A stretch of 38,072 nucleotides of DNA from B4-G1 sp964393895. GTDB taxonomy: Bacteria > Chloroflexota > Anaerolineae > B4-G1. Below the pieces are notes generated by a model. That model was not told the DNA's origin and searched no databases. It saw nothing but the letters and a program-made list of their open reading frames with translations. Shown piece after piece: positions 30,133 to 37,608 of this stretch (positions are counted from its first letter, which is position 1; each line of letters opens with the position of its first letter). The position numbers and the translations under genes are program-made. The stretch is taken from contig CAYMWP010000026.1 in assembly GCA_964393895.1 (NCBI GenBank), forward strand, positions 1-38,072. Reading direction: 5' to 3'.

Positions 30133-31557
30133 ATGTCCAAAGTACCCTGGATGAAGGGCGTTTACCCGGCGTTGGTGACGCCCTGCGACAAGAGCGGAGA
30201 GGTTGACGAACCCGGTTTCCGCAAGCTGATCCGACACGTGCTGCCGAACGTGGACGGGTTGGTGCCCTGCGGCACGACCGGCGAGTTCAACTATCTGACC
30301 GCCGAGGAACAAAAGCGGCTGATAGAGATCGCGGTCGAGGAGGCGGGCGGCAAACCGGTCATTGCCGGGGCGGGGGCTTCTGGCACGCGCGAGGCCATCC
30401 AACTGGTCCGCAACGCTAAAGAGGCCGGTGCGACCGCTTGCCTGATCGTCACCCCCTACTTTCTGCATCCCTCCGACAAGGGCATCTACCAGCACTATTA
30501 CGACATCGCCACGGCGGTGGACATCCCCATTGTGCTGTACAACATCCCCCAGGTGACGGACGCCTATCTCCCGCGCCGCGTCGTCGAGGACCTGGCCGAC
30601 ATCCCCAACATCGTCGGCCTCAAGGATTCGTCCGGCGACCTGACCTACACGATGGAGGTGCTCGAGTTCGCCGGCGACCGCATTGACCTGTTCGTGGGCC
30701 ACGACGAGGTGGTGCTGCCCGCCCTGGCCGGGGGCGTCAGCGGCATGATCCTGGCCTCGGCCCAGGTCTACCCGGAGGTGTGGCAGGCGGTGTTCCGGGC
30801 CGTGCAGGCCGGGGACCTGGCCGAGGCGCGGCGCTTGCAGCGCAGCGTGCAAAAGCTCTCGCGCATCTTTTGCCGCTACGGGGGCGGGGTGGCGGTCAAG
30901 CAGGCGCTCAAGATGATGGGCGTGGATGCCGGGCAACCGCGCCAGCCGCTCAAGCCGGTCGGCGGGGCGCTACTGCACGAGGATCGGGCCGAGATCCAGA
31001 TGGAACTGGAAAAGCTGGGGAAAATACAAGCCCCAATGACCAATTTCCAATTTCCTCAAAAGGCTCTGGCGGAGCGGTTCGGCGACCTGGAGCTATCGGC
31101 AGGCGCGATTCGGCAGGCGGGGCTGCGGCTGGGGACGGGCAAGGCGGGCGAGGAGCCAGAGTGGGTGCAGCTCGACCTCGTCGCCGGGCCGAAAGAGTCG
31201 CCCCTGGGCGACGCTTACGCCTACCAGCTCACCTATCCACTGCACCGGCGCGAGGCGCTGACCACCATCCTGGAGCCGAACCTGACCGTCCGCCCGGCGA
31301 CTTTGATCCTGCCGGCGGTGGAGCAGAGGAACTTGCGCCAGGCCAACATGATCTACGGGCCGACGCAGTCGGCGGTGGCCAGGGCGATAGTGGACGCGCT
31401 GGAGGCGGGTGTGATCCCCCAGGCCGCGATGGAGGAAGAGGTGATGGTCGTGCTGGCCAGCGTGGACCCGCGCGCGCTCGACCGCCACGCGCTGTATCAC
31501 AACGTGCGCGCGGCGATGGCGGCAGCGATTGGGCAGGCGTTTGGAGTGGGAGGTTGA
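30133..31557 (+). CDS. DapA/NAL-type aldolase fused to a Fae domain (first copy)
   Basis: 474 residues. Residues 1-295 are a class I (Schiff base) pyruvate aldolase of the DHDPS/N-acetylneuraminate lyase family: CGTTGEF (T48, T49), Y136 in LYNIPQVTD, K164 in VGLKDSSGD, VGHDEV. The Arg that binds the DHDPS substrate is missing, so it is not a lysine-pathway enzyme. Residues about 320-470 match formaldehyde-activating enzyme (Fae, formaldehyde plus tetrahydromethanopterin): QLDLVAGPKESPLGDAY, ILEPNLTVRPATLILPAVEQ, MIYGPTQSAVARAIVDALEA. The catalytic His22 of Fae is Gln346 here. The linker (residues 299-309) is encoded by CCAAT heptamers. AAGGAG precedes the ATG. Coupled to the next gene. Confidence 0.85.
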   Translation: MSKVPWMKGVYPALVTPCDKSGEVDEPGFRKLIRHVLPNVDGLVPCGTTGEFNYLTAEEQKRLIEIAVEEAGGKPVIAGAGASGTREAIQLVRNAKEAGATACLIVTPYFLHPSDKGIYQHYYDIATAVDIPIVLYNIPQVTDAYLPRRVVEDLADIPNIVGLKDSSGDLTYTMEVLEFAGDRIDLFVGHDEVVLPALAGGVSGMILASAQVYPEVWQAVFRAVQAGDLAEARRLQRSVQKLSRIFCRYGGGVAVKQALKMMGVDAGQPRQPLKPVGGALLHEDRAEIQMELEKLGKIQAPMTNFQFPQKALAERFGDLELSAGAIRQAGLRLGTGKAGEEPEWVQLDLVAGPKESPLGDAYAYQLTYPLHRREALTTILEPNLTVRPATLILPAVEQRNLRQANMIYGPTQSAVARAIVDALEAGVIPQAAMEEEVMVVLASVDPRALDRHALYHNVRAAMAAAIGQAFGVGG

Positions 31558-31558
31558 G

Positions 31559-33031
31559 ATGGGCAGAAAGACAGATTGGTTCAAGGGCATTTTCCCCGCA
31601 CTGGTGACCCCGTTCACCCAGGATGACCGGATTGACGAGCCGGCCTACCGGGCGCTGATCCGGCACGTGTTGCCCCACGTAAACGGGCTGGTGCCGGCCG
31701 GCACGACCGGCGAGTTCTCCTATCTTTCAATCGAGGAGCGCAAGCGGGTCATCCAGATCGCCGTAGACGAGGCGGGCGGTCGCGTGCCTGTGGTGGCCGG
31801 CGCCGGCGCTCAATCCACCCGCGAGACGGTGGCGCTCACCCGCTGGGCCAAAGAGGCGGGGGCGGTGGGCGCGCTGGTCGTCGCTCCCTACTACCTCAAG
31901 CCCAGCTTTAACGAGGTGTACGAGCACTTTGAGCGCGTCAACGAGATCGGCTTGCCCATCATCCTCTACAACATCCCCCAGTGCGCGGGCACCCACTTCC
32001 GCTGGTGGACGGCCGAGGGCATGGCCAAGAATTTCGAGAACGTGGTGGGCATCAAGGATTCCAGCGGCGACCTGCCTTTCATGGAGGCGCTGTTCGAAAA
32101 GGTCAAAGGGGAGGTGTCCATCTTTGTCGGCCACGACGAGGTGGTGACCGCCGCGCTGGCGGCGGGTGCGGACGGGGCGATCCTGGCCAGCGCCAACCTG
32201 ATCCCCGACTTGTGGCAAAAGGTCTACCAGGCGGTGCAGGCGGGCGACCTGGCCACCGCCCAGCAGTGGCAGGCGGAGGTGCAAAAGCTGGTGCGCATAG
32301 TCGTGCGCTGCGGCTCCACCCAGGCGGTGAAAGAGGGCCTGGGTATGATGGGCCTGCCAGTGGGCAACTCGCGCCACCCCATCGTGTCCGGCGGGGCCTT
32401 CCGCCGCGAGGATCGGGAGGAGCTGCGCAGTCAGTTGGAGGTTCTGGGTAAGATCGGCCGCGTGGAGCGCGAGTTCGACCTGGGCCACAGGGTGGTCAAG
32501 AGCCAGTACCCGGCCGTGCCGCGCACCCCGGCCCGCTTCGAGGGCTTTACGCTCAAAGTGGGCGAGGGGTTCGCCGGGCCGCCCTTCCAGGAACTGGCCC
32601 ACATTGACCTGCTGCTGGGACTCAAGGAAGGTCCCGTGGGGCGGGCCATCGAGCGGGCGTTGAATGAAGAACGAACTGGTCACGAGGTGCGCGTCATCAC
32701 CGAGCGGCCGCGCACGCTCCTGGTGCCGACGGTGACGGTGCGCACCGCCAAGCAGCGCCGCCACGTCTACGAGGAGGCGGCCCGGGGCGTGGTGCAGGCC
32801 ATCGAAGCCGAGATCGGGGCGGGCGTGTTGCCCGAGGAGGGGCTGGACGAGCTGTGCATGATCGCCAACGTCTTTGTCCACCCGGCGGCCGCCATCCGGC
32901 AGCGCATCATGTTCAACAACTACAAGGCCATGCGGGCCGCCGTGCGCAAGGCTCTGGAGGGCCGGCCCGCGCTGGACGAGCTGATCCACGAGAAGGAGGC
33001 CGCGCGCCATCCCTTCCGCTACGCACCATAG
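31559..33031 (+). CDS. DapA/NAL-type aldolase fused to a Fae domain (second copy)
   Basis: 490 residues, paralogue of the preceding gene; the ATG is 1 nt after its stop and GGAGG lies within its last codons, so translation is coupled. Aldolase part: AGTTGEF, Y137 in LYNIPQCAG, Schiff-base K166 in VGIKDSSGD, VGHDEV. Fae part from about 330: ELAHIDLLLGLKEGPVGRAI, with His348 in the place of catalytic His22, LLVPTVTVRTAKQRRHVYEE, and IANVFVHPAAAIRQRIMFNN; the C-terminus RHPFRYAP even resembles the HPF-containing tail of Fae. The aldolase could join pyruvate and formaldehyde or split a hydroxyketo acid, with Fae handling the formaldehyde; the reaction is inference. Confidence 0.85.
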   Translation: MGRKTDWFKGIFPALVTPFTQDDRIDEPAYRALIRHVLPHVNGLVPAGTTGEFSYLSIEERKRVIQIAVDEAGGRVPVVAGAGAQSTRETVALTRWAKEAGAVGALVVAPYYLKPSFNEVYEHFERVNEIGLPIILYNIPQCAGTHFRWWTAEGMAKNFENVVGIKDSSGDLPFMEALFEKVKGEVSIFVGHDEVVTAALAAGADGAILASANLIPDLWQKVYQAVQAGDLATAQQWQAEVQKLVRIVVRCGSTQAVKEGLGMMGLPVGNSRHPIVSGGAFRREDREELRSQLEVLGKIGRVEREFDLGHRVVKSQYPAVPRTPARFEGFTLKVGEGFAGPPFQELAHIDLLLGLKEGPVGRAIERALNEERTGHEVRVITERPRTLLVPTVTVRTAKQRRHVYEEAARGVVQAIEAEIGAGVLPEEGLDELCMIANVFVHPAAAIRQRIMFNNYKAMRAAVRKALEGRPALDELIHEKEAARHPFRYAP

Positions 33032-33057
33032 CGAGAAGAGGTACCGCATTGACCTAC

Positions 33058-33091
33058 AAAGACCTCCGGGGGCAAGACCTCAGAGGTCTTT
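33058..33091. terminator. GACCTC-family hairpin after the aldolase-Fae genes
   Basis: AAAGACCTC (33058-33066) pairs with GAGGTCTTT (33083-33091); the loop contains another GACCTC half-site, so alternative stems are possible. It ends in a short T-run on both strands, so it may stop transcription from either side. The -35 box of the next promoter overlaps its right edge. Confidence 0.6.
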
Positions 33092-33118
33092 GTGCAAGCG
33101 CGGGCTTGGGGCTACAAC
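33090..33118 (+). promoter_or_regulatory. Promoter of the beta-propeller lipoprotein
   Basis: TTGTGC at 33090-33095, 17-bp spacer, TACAAC at 33113-33118. The homologous position in repeat B reads TTGTGC-17-TATAAT, so this copy is a weakened version. Confidence 0.45.
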
Positions 33119-33246
33119 TCAGGGTGATTGCGGGTTCCGTCTCATCAGTTGTGAGGCGGCGCTCGCTGCGCTCACATCCATCCTAACGGAGCGCCCAGTC
33201 TTGTGTGTTTAGCGGATGTACAAACTCGAATAGGAGGCATCAAAAC

Positions 33247-35856
33247 GTGAAAAGGATTCCAGTCGCTGCCAGGATTTGTTTGTTGCTGAGCTTGTTACTC
33301 GCTGCTTGCAGTATGCCGTCCGCGCCAAAAGGGGAGACTGCAACACTATCCCCGACACCGACGGATACGTCCATTCCGCCGACAGAAACGCCTGTCTCGC
33401 CCTCACCGACCCCCACCGAGCCAAGCGTCACCCAAATCAACGTAGACGGCGACCCGGCCGACTGGGCCGGTTACCAGGTGCTAGTCATGGATCCGGAGGG
33501 TGATCACGAAGGTGGAGGTTTCGATATCGCCGCCGTGCGAGCCTTCACCAATGACCAGTATCTCTACGTACTGATCGAAACGCATGAACCCCCGACGGAT
33601 TACGTGCAGGTGGACATTGATGCCTCTGCTGGCGAACGGCGCTACATCTTGAGCTTCCAGCAGGGGAGTTCGGCGTTCATGGGAGATGTAACCAGTGGTC
33701 AATTTGTGGAGATTGGGGAAGTGGTGGGAAGCTTGAGCGCAGTAGCTGAGGCGATGGAATACAAGATACCACTGTCTGCTTTTGAGGATGTTTCAGACTT
33801 GAGTTTGAGCGTTCGGCCCATGGGAGGCACATGTTGCGAACCCCCTGATTGGTATGCCATTGATGATGTGGGGCAAACGTCCGTGGCCCGGCTCAATGAA
33901 AAAGAACCGGCCGCAGGGGTCTCAGCTATTCCTCAGGTGTGTACTGACAAGATCACCCCGCCGATTCCATTCGGTCAACTTGAACTCGCACCGGTAGACC
34001 TGGCCGAGGAGGGCTATGCAGCGGAGTGGTTCGTGGCACCCGGCGCGTTCAACATGCCGCAGGAGATACTGCTCACACCGGATGGTGAGATTTTGGTTTA
34101 TGCGGTTCGCGGGCACACCCTCTCCCGCTTGTCACTGGATGGAACCGTTTCTCCCCTGGCGGAGAACGTATTGGGCTACCTAGGCGATGTGGACGCCGAA
34201 GGAAATGTCTACTTGCATATGCACCCAAACGGTACGGTTACCCGCGTATCTCCGCAAGGAACTCGGACGGTAATTGCGCAATCGCCAGATATACTTACCG
34301 CGTGTGATAGCGGTTTCGGGCTTGGACCGGACGGGAATTTGTACGTTGCCGTTAGCCGTTGTGCAGATAAAGCGGACTTGTTCCAGATCACAACATCGGG
34401 GCGCATTACCAGGCTAGCTAAAGTTCCTCAGATTCAAGCCCTGCGAACTATGCCAGGTGGAAGGGTTTTGGCAGCGACGCGGGACACAATTGGCGAGCTG
34501 TCTCTAGAGGATTACTCCTTGACCACCATCGGTGTGGTTCCGGGTGGGGATATTTCTCCTGGGGGTATGGCCTTTGATGATAGCGGCAATGTCTATGTCG
34601 CTACTGGATCGCGCCGTCGAGGCGGCAAGTTATTCCGTCTGCCTTGCGACGGCTCTCAGACAAGCGCTGAATTGGTGGCCGAGATACCAGAGAATGGGCT
34701 TTCTGGCATAGAGTGGTTGCCCAGCACCGGGGAAATCATAGGGGGACAATTGCGTCAGGGAGGTGTGTTGGCGGTTTCTCCCTCCGGGGAGATCCGCGAG
34801 ATTGTGAGCGGGAATGGCATCATTACCCCGATGGGAATCGGTTTTTCTCCCTGCGGAGAGTTAGCCGTGCCCAATGATGATGGCGGCATGATGACGTTGG
34901 TCGACCCCGCAGGCCAAGTTTCATGGCTGATGGATTACCTCTCTTTTACTCCACCACTTCCATATGTCACCTTTGATCCGGATGGAACGCTTTACGCCAG
35001 TGAGGCTGAACCTATGCCTCATACCCCTAAGCGTGTCGCCGTTATGCCGCCGGGAGGGGTGCTAAAAACGCTGATGGAGGGAGATTTCCCCAGCGGTCTG
35101 GCCCGGCGAGCGAACGGCGTTCTATTCGTCTCCGAGACCACCGCGGGACGCATCACGCAGGTATTCCCCGATGGCTCTACCGAGGTCTTTGTGGAAGGAA
35201 TGGATTTTCCGCAGGAATTGGCTTTCGACAGAGCTGGTAATCTGTATGCCGTCACCGGGCCAGCCGGATTCACTCCTGATCCCGCACTGCTCATAGCACC
35301 TCTATCTGGCGACCGCGTGGTGCTTATCTCGCCGGAGGGAGAAGTCACTCCACTGTTCGATCTTCCTGGTGGCGGTGCTACGGGGTTAGCCGTGAGCCCA
35401 CAAGGTGACCTGTTCGTCAGCATTTCCACCATGGGCGCGCCGAGAAGTGAGATAGTGCGCATCTCTCAGGATGGAACCCCGACGACTTTTGCGAGCGGTT
35501 TCGAGGACGCTGTAGGGCTGGCCTTTGACTTGGCAGGCAATCTCTACGTCAGCGATGTGCACCGTAACGGCATTGTCCGCATTGGTGGTTTCCCTCACGG
35601 CACGTTGAGTGGGGTTGTCAGGGACGAGTCCGGTGCTCCGATTGAGGGAGCTCGTGTAAAGGTGTTTTCGATTGACCCCATTGTAGTGGGCCAAATAGTA
35701 TTCACCGATGCGGAGGGCCGATTCAACCTACCCGCCGCTCCGCGCACTTACTCAGTCACCATCACGGCGGAAGAGTACGAGACGACCACGCTGGAGGGTA
35801 TCAAAGTCGTTGCTGACCAGGGCACATCGCTCGAAATCAAACTGGAAAGACGATGA
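33247..35856 (+). CDS. Large lipoprotein with NHL/SMP-30-like beta-propeller
   Basis: 869 residues. Signal and lipobox LLSLLLAACS (cysteine about residue 21) and a Pro/Thr/Ser linker. Residues about 60-210 (INVDGDPADWAGYQVLVMDP) look like a DOMON/CBM9-type sandwich. Then follow some ten repeats of the kind PDGEILVYAVRGHTLSRLSL, DAEGNVYLHMHPNGTVTRVS and LAFDLAGNLYVSDVHRNGIV, i.e. an NHL/SMP-30-type propeller. The C-terminal 80 residues (GTLSGVVRDESGAPIEGARV) are a carboxypeptidase-regulatory-like Ig domain. Surface-exposed sensing or binding is likely; ligand unknown. GTG start with AGGAGG 9 nt upstream. Base composition is visibly less GC-rich than the genes before it. Confidence 0.8.
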   Translation: MKRIPVAARICLLLSLLLAACSMPSAPKGETATLSPTPTDTSIPPTETPVSPSPTPTEPSVTQINVDGDPADWAGYQVLVMDPEGDHEGGGFDIAAVRAFTNDQYLYVLIETHEPPTDYVQVDIDASAGERRYILSFQQGSSAFMGDVTSGQFVEIGEVVGSLSAVAEAMEYKIPLSAFEDVSDLSLSVRPMGGTCCEPPDWYAIDDVGQTSVARLNEKEPAAGVSAIPQVCTDKITPPIPFGQLELAPVDLAEEGYAAEWFVAPGAFNMPQEILLTPDGEILVYAVRGHTLSRLSLDGTVSPLAENVLGYLGDVDAEGNVYLHMHPNGTVTRVSPQGTRTVIAQSPDILTACDSGFGLGPDGNLYVAVSRCADKADLFQITTSGRITRLAKVPQIQALRTMPGGRVLAATRDTIGELSLEDYSLTTIGVVPGGDISPGGMAFDDSGNVYVATGSRRRGGKLFRLPCDGSQTSAELVAEIPENGLSGIEWLPSTGEIIGGQLRQGGVLAVSPSGEIREIVSGNGIITPMGIGFSPCGELAVPNDDGGMMTLVDPAGQVSWLMDYLSFTPPLPYVTFDPDGTLYASEAEPMPHTPKRVAVMPPGGVLKTLMEGDFPSGLARRANGVLFVSETTAGRITQVFPDGSTEVFVEGMDFPQELAFDRAGNLYAVTGPAGFTPDPALLIAPLSGDRVVLISPEGEVTPLFDLPGGGATGLAVSPQGDLFVSISTMGAPRSEIVRISQDGTPTTFASGFEDAVGLAFDLAGNLYVSDVHRNGIVRIGGFPHGTLSGVVRDESGAPIEGARVKVFSIDPIVVGQIVFTDAEGRFNLPAAPRTYSVTITAEEYETTTLEGIKVVADQGTSLEIKLERR

Positions 35857-35958
35857 TAACTCGAAGGCCCCCAACTGTCGCTGGTGTGACCTGTTCGCTT
35901 GAAACCGGCTTGGAAGACCGGGGGAACGTGCGGCTGCACCGAAACGCTTTACCCCAAC

Positions 35959-35987
35959 TTTACAAAATCCGCATATTGTTGTAATAT
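35959..35987 (+). promoter_or_regulatory. BrnT/BrnA promoter, nearly leaderless
   Basis: TTTACA at 35959-35964, 17-bp spacer, TAATAT at 35982-35987; the ATG of brnT is 9 nt later. In known BrnTA systems the antitoxin represses its own promoter. Confidence 0.5.
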
Positions 35988-35996
35988 ACGAGCAGG

Positions 35997-36317
35997 ATGG
36001 AAGAAAACGACCTTTACTATTGCGACGGCTTTGAATGGGATGAAGGGAATTCTGACAGGAATTGGTTTCTTCACCAGGTAACTGACGCCGAGTGTGAAGA
36101 GGTTTTCTTCAACGTTCCCTTGATTGTTGCGGATGACACCCAACGTTCCAAGACTGAGAAACGATATTACGTCCTGGGACAAACAGATAGAGGACGTTTG
36201 TTGTTCATCGCATTTACCATCAGGGATAACCTCATCCGCGTCATTTCGGCCCGCGATATGAACGGAAAGGAAAGCAAGAGATATGAAAAACACGCCAAGA
36301 GATATTCCAACTTTTGA
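35997..36317 (+). CDS. brnT: BrnT-family ribonuclease toxin
   Basis: 106 residues of the RelE-like BrnT family. Typical motifs: GFEWDEGNSDRNWFLHQVTD, CEEVFFNVPLIVADD, RYYVLGQTDRGRLLFIAFTI and RVISARDMNGKESKRYE; the conserved R, H and D of the family are visible. BrnT cuts RNA when free of its antitoxin. Overlaps the antitoxin gene by 35 bp, the toxin-first order usual for this system. It lies in the AT-richer accessory end of the window. Confidence 0.9.
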   Translation: MEENDLYYCDGFEWDEGNSDRNWFLHQVTDAECEEVFFNVPLIVADDTQRSKTEKRYYVLGQTDRGRLLFIAFTIRDNLIRVISARDMNGKESKRYEKHAKRYSNF

Positions 36318-36576
36318 AAGTGAAGACGAGGAACGCGAGTTCTGGGCAACCCACGATTCGACCGAGTATGTTGACTGGGACAAAGCGTCGCCTGTATATT
36401 TTCCCAAACTCAAGCCCTCGACCAAATCCATCTCATTGCGCTTACCCGAGATGATGTTGGACAAATTGCGGCTGATAGCGCATAAGAGAGATGTTCCTTA
36501 TCAATCGTTGATAAAGGTCTTTCTTTACGAACGCATAAACCAAGAGTTAACTCATCTCGAGCCAAGCGAGGGCTAG
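36283..36576 (+). CDS. BrnA/CopG-type antitoxin
   Basis: 97 residues. N-terminus NTPRDIPTFESEDEEREFWA followed by STEYVDWDKASPVYFPKLKP is the toxin-binding part seen in BrnA-like and CopG antitoxins paired with BrnT; the C-terminal STKSISLRLPEMMLDKLRLI then AHKRDVPYQSLIKVFLYERI is a ribbon-helix-helix DNA-binding domain. It should bind BrnT and repress the promoter at 35959. ATG at 36283 lies within brnT. Confidence 0.85.
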   Translation: MKNTPRDIPTFESEDEEREFWATHDSTEYVDWDKASPVYFPKLKPSTKSISLRLPEMMLDKLRLIAHKRDVPYQSLIKVFLYERINQELTHLEPSEG

Positions 36577-36641
36577 TCAGCGGATAGGGTGAGATCATCT
36601 GGGGCTATGAGTTTGACTTGTAAAACAGGGGACTGATCAAA

Positions 36642-36799
36642 GAGAAGAAAGCGCCGCCCTTTCCGCTACGCACCTTGGCGAAAAGTACCGCATTGACCTG
36701 CCAGGACCTCCGGGGACCGCGAGACCTCGGAGGTCTTTGTGCAAGCGCGGGCTTTGGGCTATAATTCAGGCTGGTTGTGGGCTCTGTATAATCAGTGTT
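36642..36799 (+). repeat. Direct repeat B, decayed 3' end of an aldolase-Fae gene plus promoter
   Basis: Aligns with repeat A. Its start still encodes RPFRYAP in the frame of the second aldolase-Fae gene, but the stop codon is changed to TGG. It includes the GACCTC hairpin (36706-36738) and the promoter at 36737-36765. Within 36577-36965 I see no gene. Confidence 0.8.
36737..36765 (+). promoter_or_regulatory. Promoter upstream of MntA/HepT
   Basis: TTGTGC at 36737-36742, 17-bp spacer, TATAAT at 36760-36765. The closest gene downstream is the MntA-type gene, 200 bp away; the leader is otherwise empty. Confidence 0.5.
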
Positions 36800-36965
36800 A
36801 GCACGCGACACACACAATGAGAGTTGAGCCAAAAGCGCCAAGTCAGTTTTCTCACACGGCATTCAACTTCGAATCACACTGAAAAGGCACTGGTTATAGT
36901 ACTCAATCTATGCTACAATTATCGAGAGATTTTAAGGCAATGTCACATATCATACAAGATGAACG

Positions 36966-37280
36966 ATGAGCAAACCGAACATCCATTTGCCCAGAAGCCA
37001 AATTGCTGACTTTTGCCAACGGTGGCATATCCGCGAGCTTGCTTTGTTTGGGTCGGTGCTCCGCGACGATTTTCGCCCAGACAGTGATTTGGATATCTTG
37101 GTCACATTCGCCCCAGAAGCAAATTGGAGCTTGCTCGATCACCTGCGGATGGAACGAGAGTTAGCTACGTTGCTAAATCGCAAGATAGATCTTTTCAGCA
37201 GGCAAGCAGTTGAGCGAAGCCACAACTGGATGCGTCGCCTGGAGATATTGAACACAGCTGAGGTAGTCTATGGCACGTGA
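36966..37280 (+). CDS. MntA-type minimal nucleotidyltransferase (antitoxin)
   Basis: 104 residues. The pol-beta-like motif GS-x10-DxD is complete: G29 S30 in LFGSVLRDDF, D41 and D43 in DSDLDILV. The C-terminal half (WSLLDHLRMERELATLLNRK) follows. In MntA/HepT systems MntA transfers AMP to a tyrosine of the HepT toxin and so silences it. Overlaps the HepT gene by 11 bp. No good ribosome binding site. Confidence 0.9.
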   Translation: MSKPNIHLPRSQIADFCQRWHIRELALFGSVLRDDFRPDSDLDILVTFAPEANWSLLDHLRMERELATLLNRKIDLFSRQAVERSHNWMRRLEILNTAEVVYGT

Positions 37281-37608
37281 CGAGGCCACGCTGTTGGACA
37301 TTGCCCGCGCAGCCCGCCTGGTGCTCGAGTTCAAACAGGGTATAGATAAAACTGCATTTCTCCAAGACCTCAAAACCCAGTCCGCTGTTTTGCATCAATT
37401 GATGGTTGTGGGCGAAGCTGTCAAACGGCTCTCGCCAGACTTTTGTGCTCGTCACTCCGAAATCCCCTGGTCGCTCATCGCAGGTATGCGTGACAAACTC
37501 GTTCATGGGTACGACATTGTGGATTTGGATGAGGTCTGGCGCACAGCGGTCGTAGATGTGCCAGACTTGCTCACTGCGCTCGAACCGCTATTGCCTCGAC
37601 AAGAATAG
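37270..37608 (+). CDS. HepT-like ribonuclease toxin
   Basis: 112 residues, all helical HEPN domain with the R-x4-H-x-Y motif intact: R74, H79 and Y81 in MRDKLVHGYD. The tyrosine is the AMPylation target of MntA. HepT cleaves RNA or tRNA when unmodified. The RxxxxH catalytic pair is present, so the toxin should be active. Start ATG lies in the last codons of mntA. Confidence 0.9.
   Translation: MARDEATLLDIARAARLVLEFKQGIDKTAFLQDLKTQSAVLHQLMVVGEAVKRLSPDFCARHSEIPWSLIAGMRDKLVHGYDIVDLDEVWRTAVVDVPDLLTALEPLLPRQE

Larger units (their letters stand above)
32992..33154 (+). repeat. Direct repeat A, includes the 3' end of the second aldolase-Fae gene
   Basis: This stretch recurs, at roughly 80-85% identity by eye, at 36642-36799. 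It contains the last codons (RHPFRYAP and stop), the GACCTC hairpin and a promoter-like sequence. The repeats bracket a 3.5-kb block with the beta-propeller lipoprotein and BrnT/BrnA. Confidence 0.8.

Noticed and set aside
30133..33031. dapA for the two aldolase genes
   Set aside because: The substrate-binding arginine of DHDPS is absent and both proteins carry a Fae domain, so lysine biosynthesis is unlikely.
32992..36799. Site-specific integration island
   Set aside because: The direct repeats are diverged and there is no integrase; kept only as one possible explanation.
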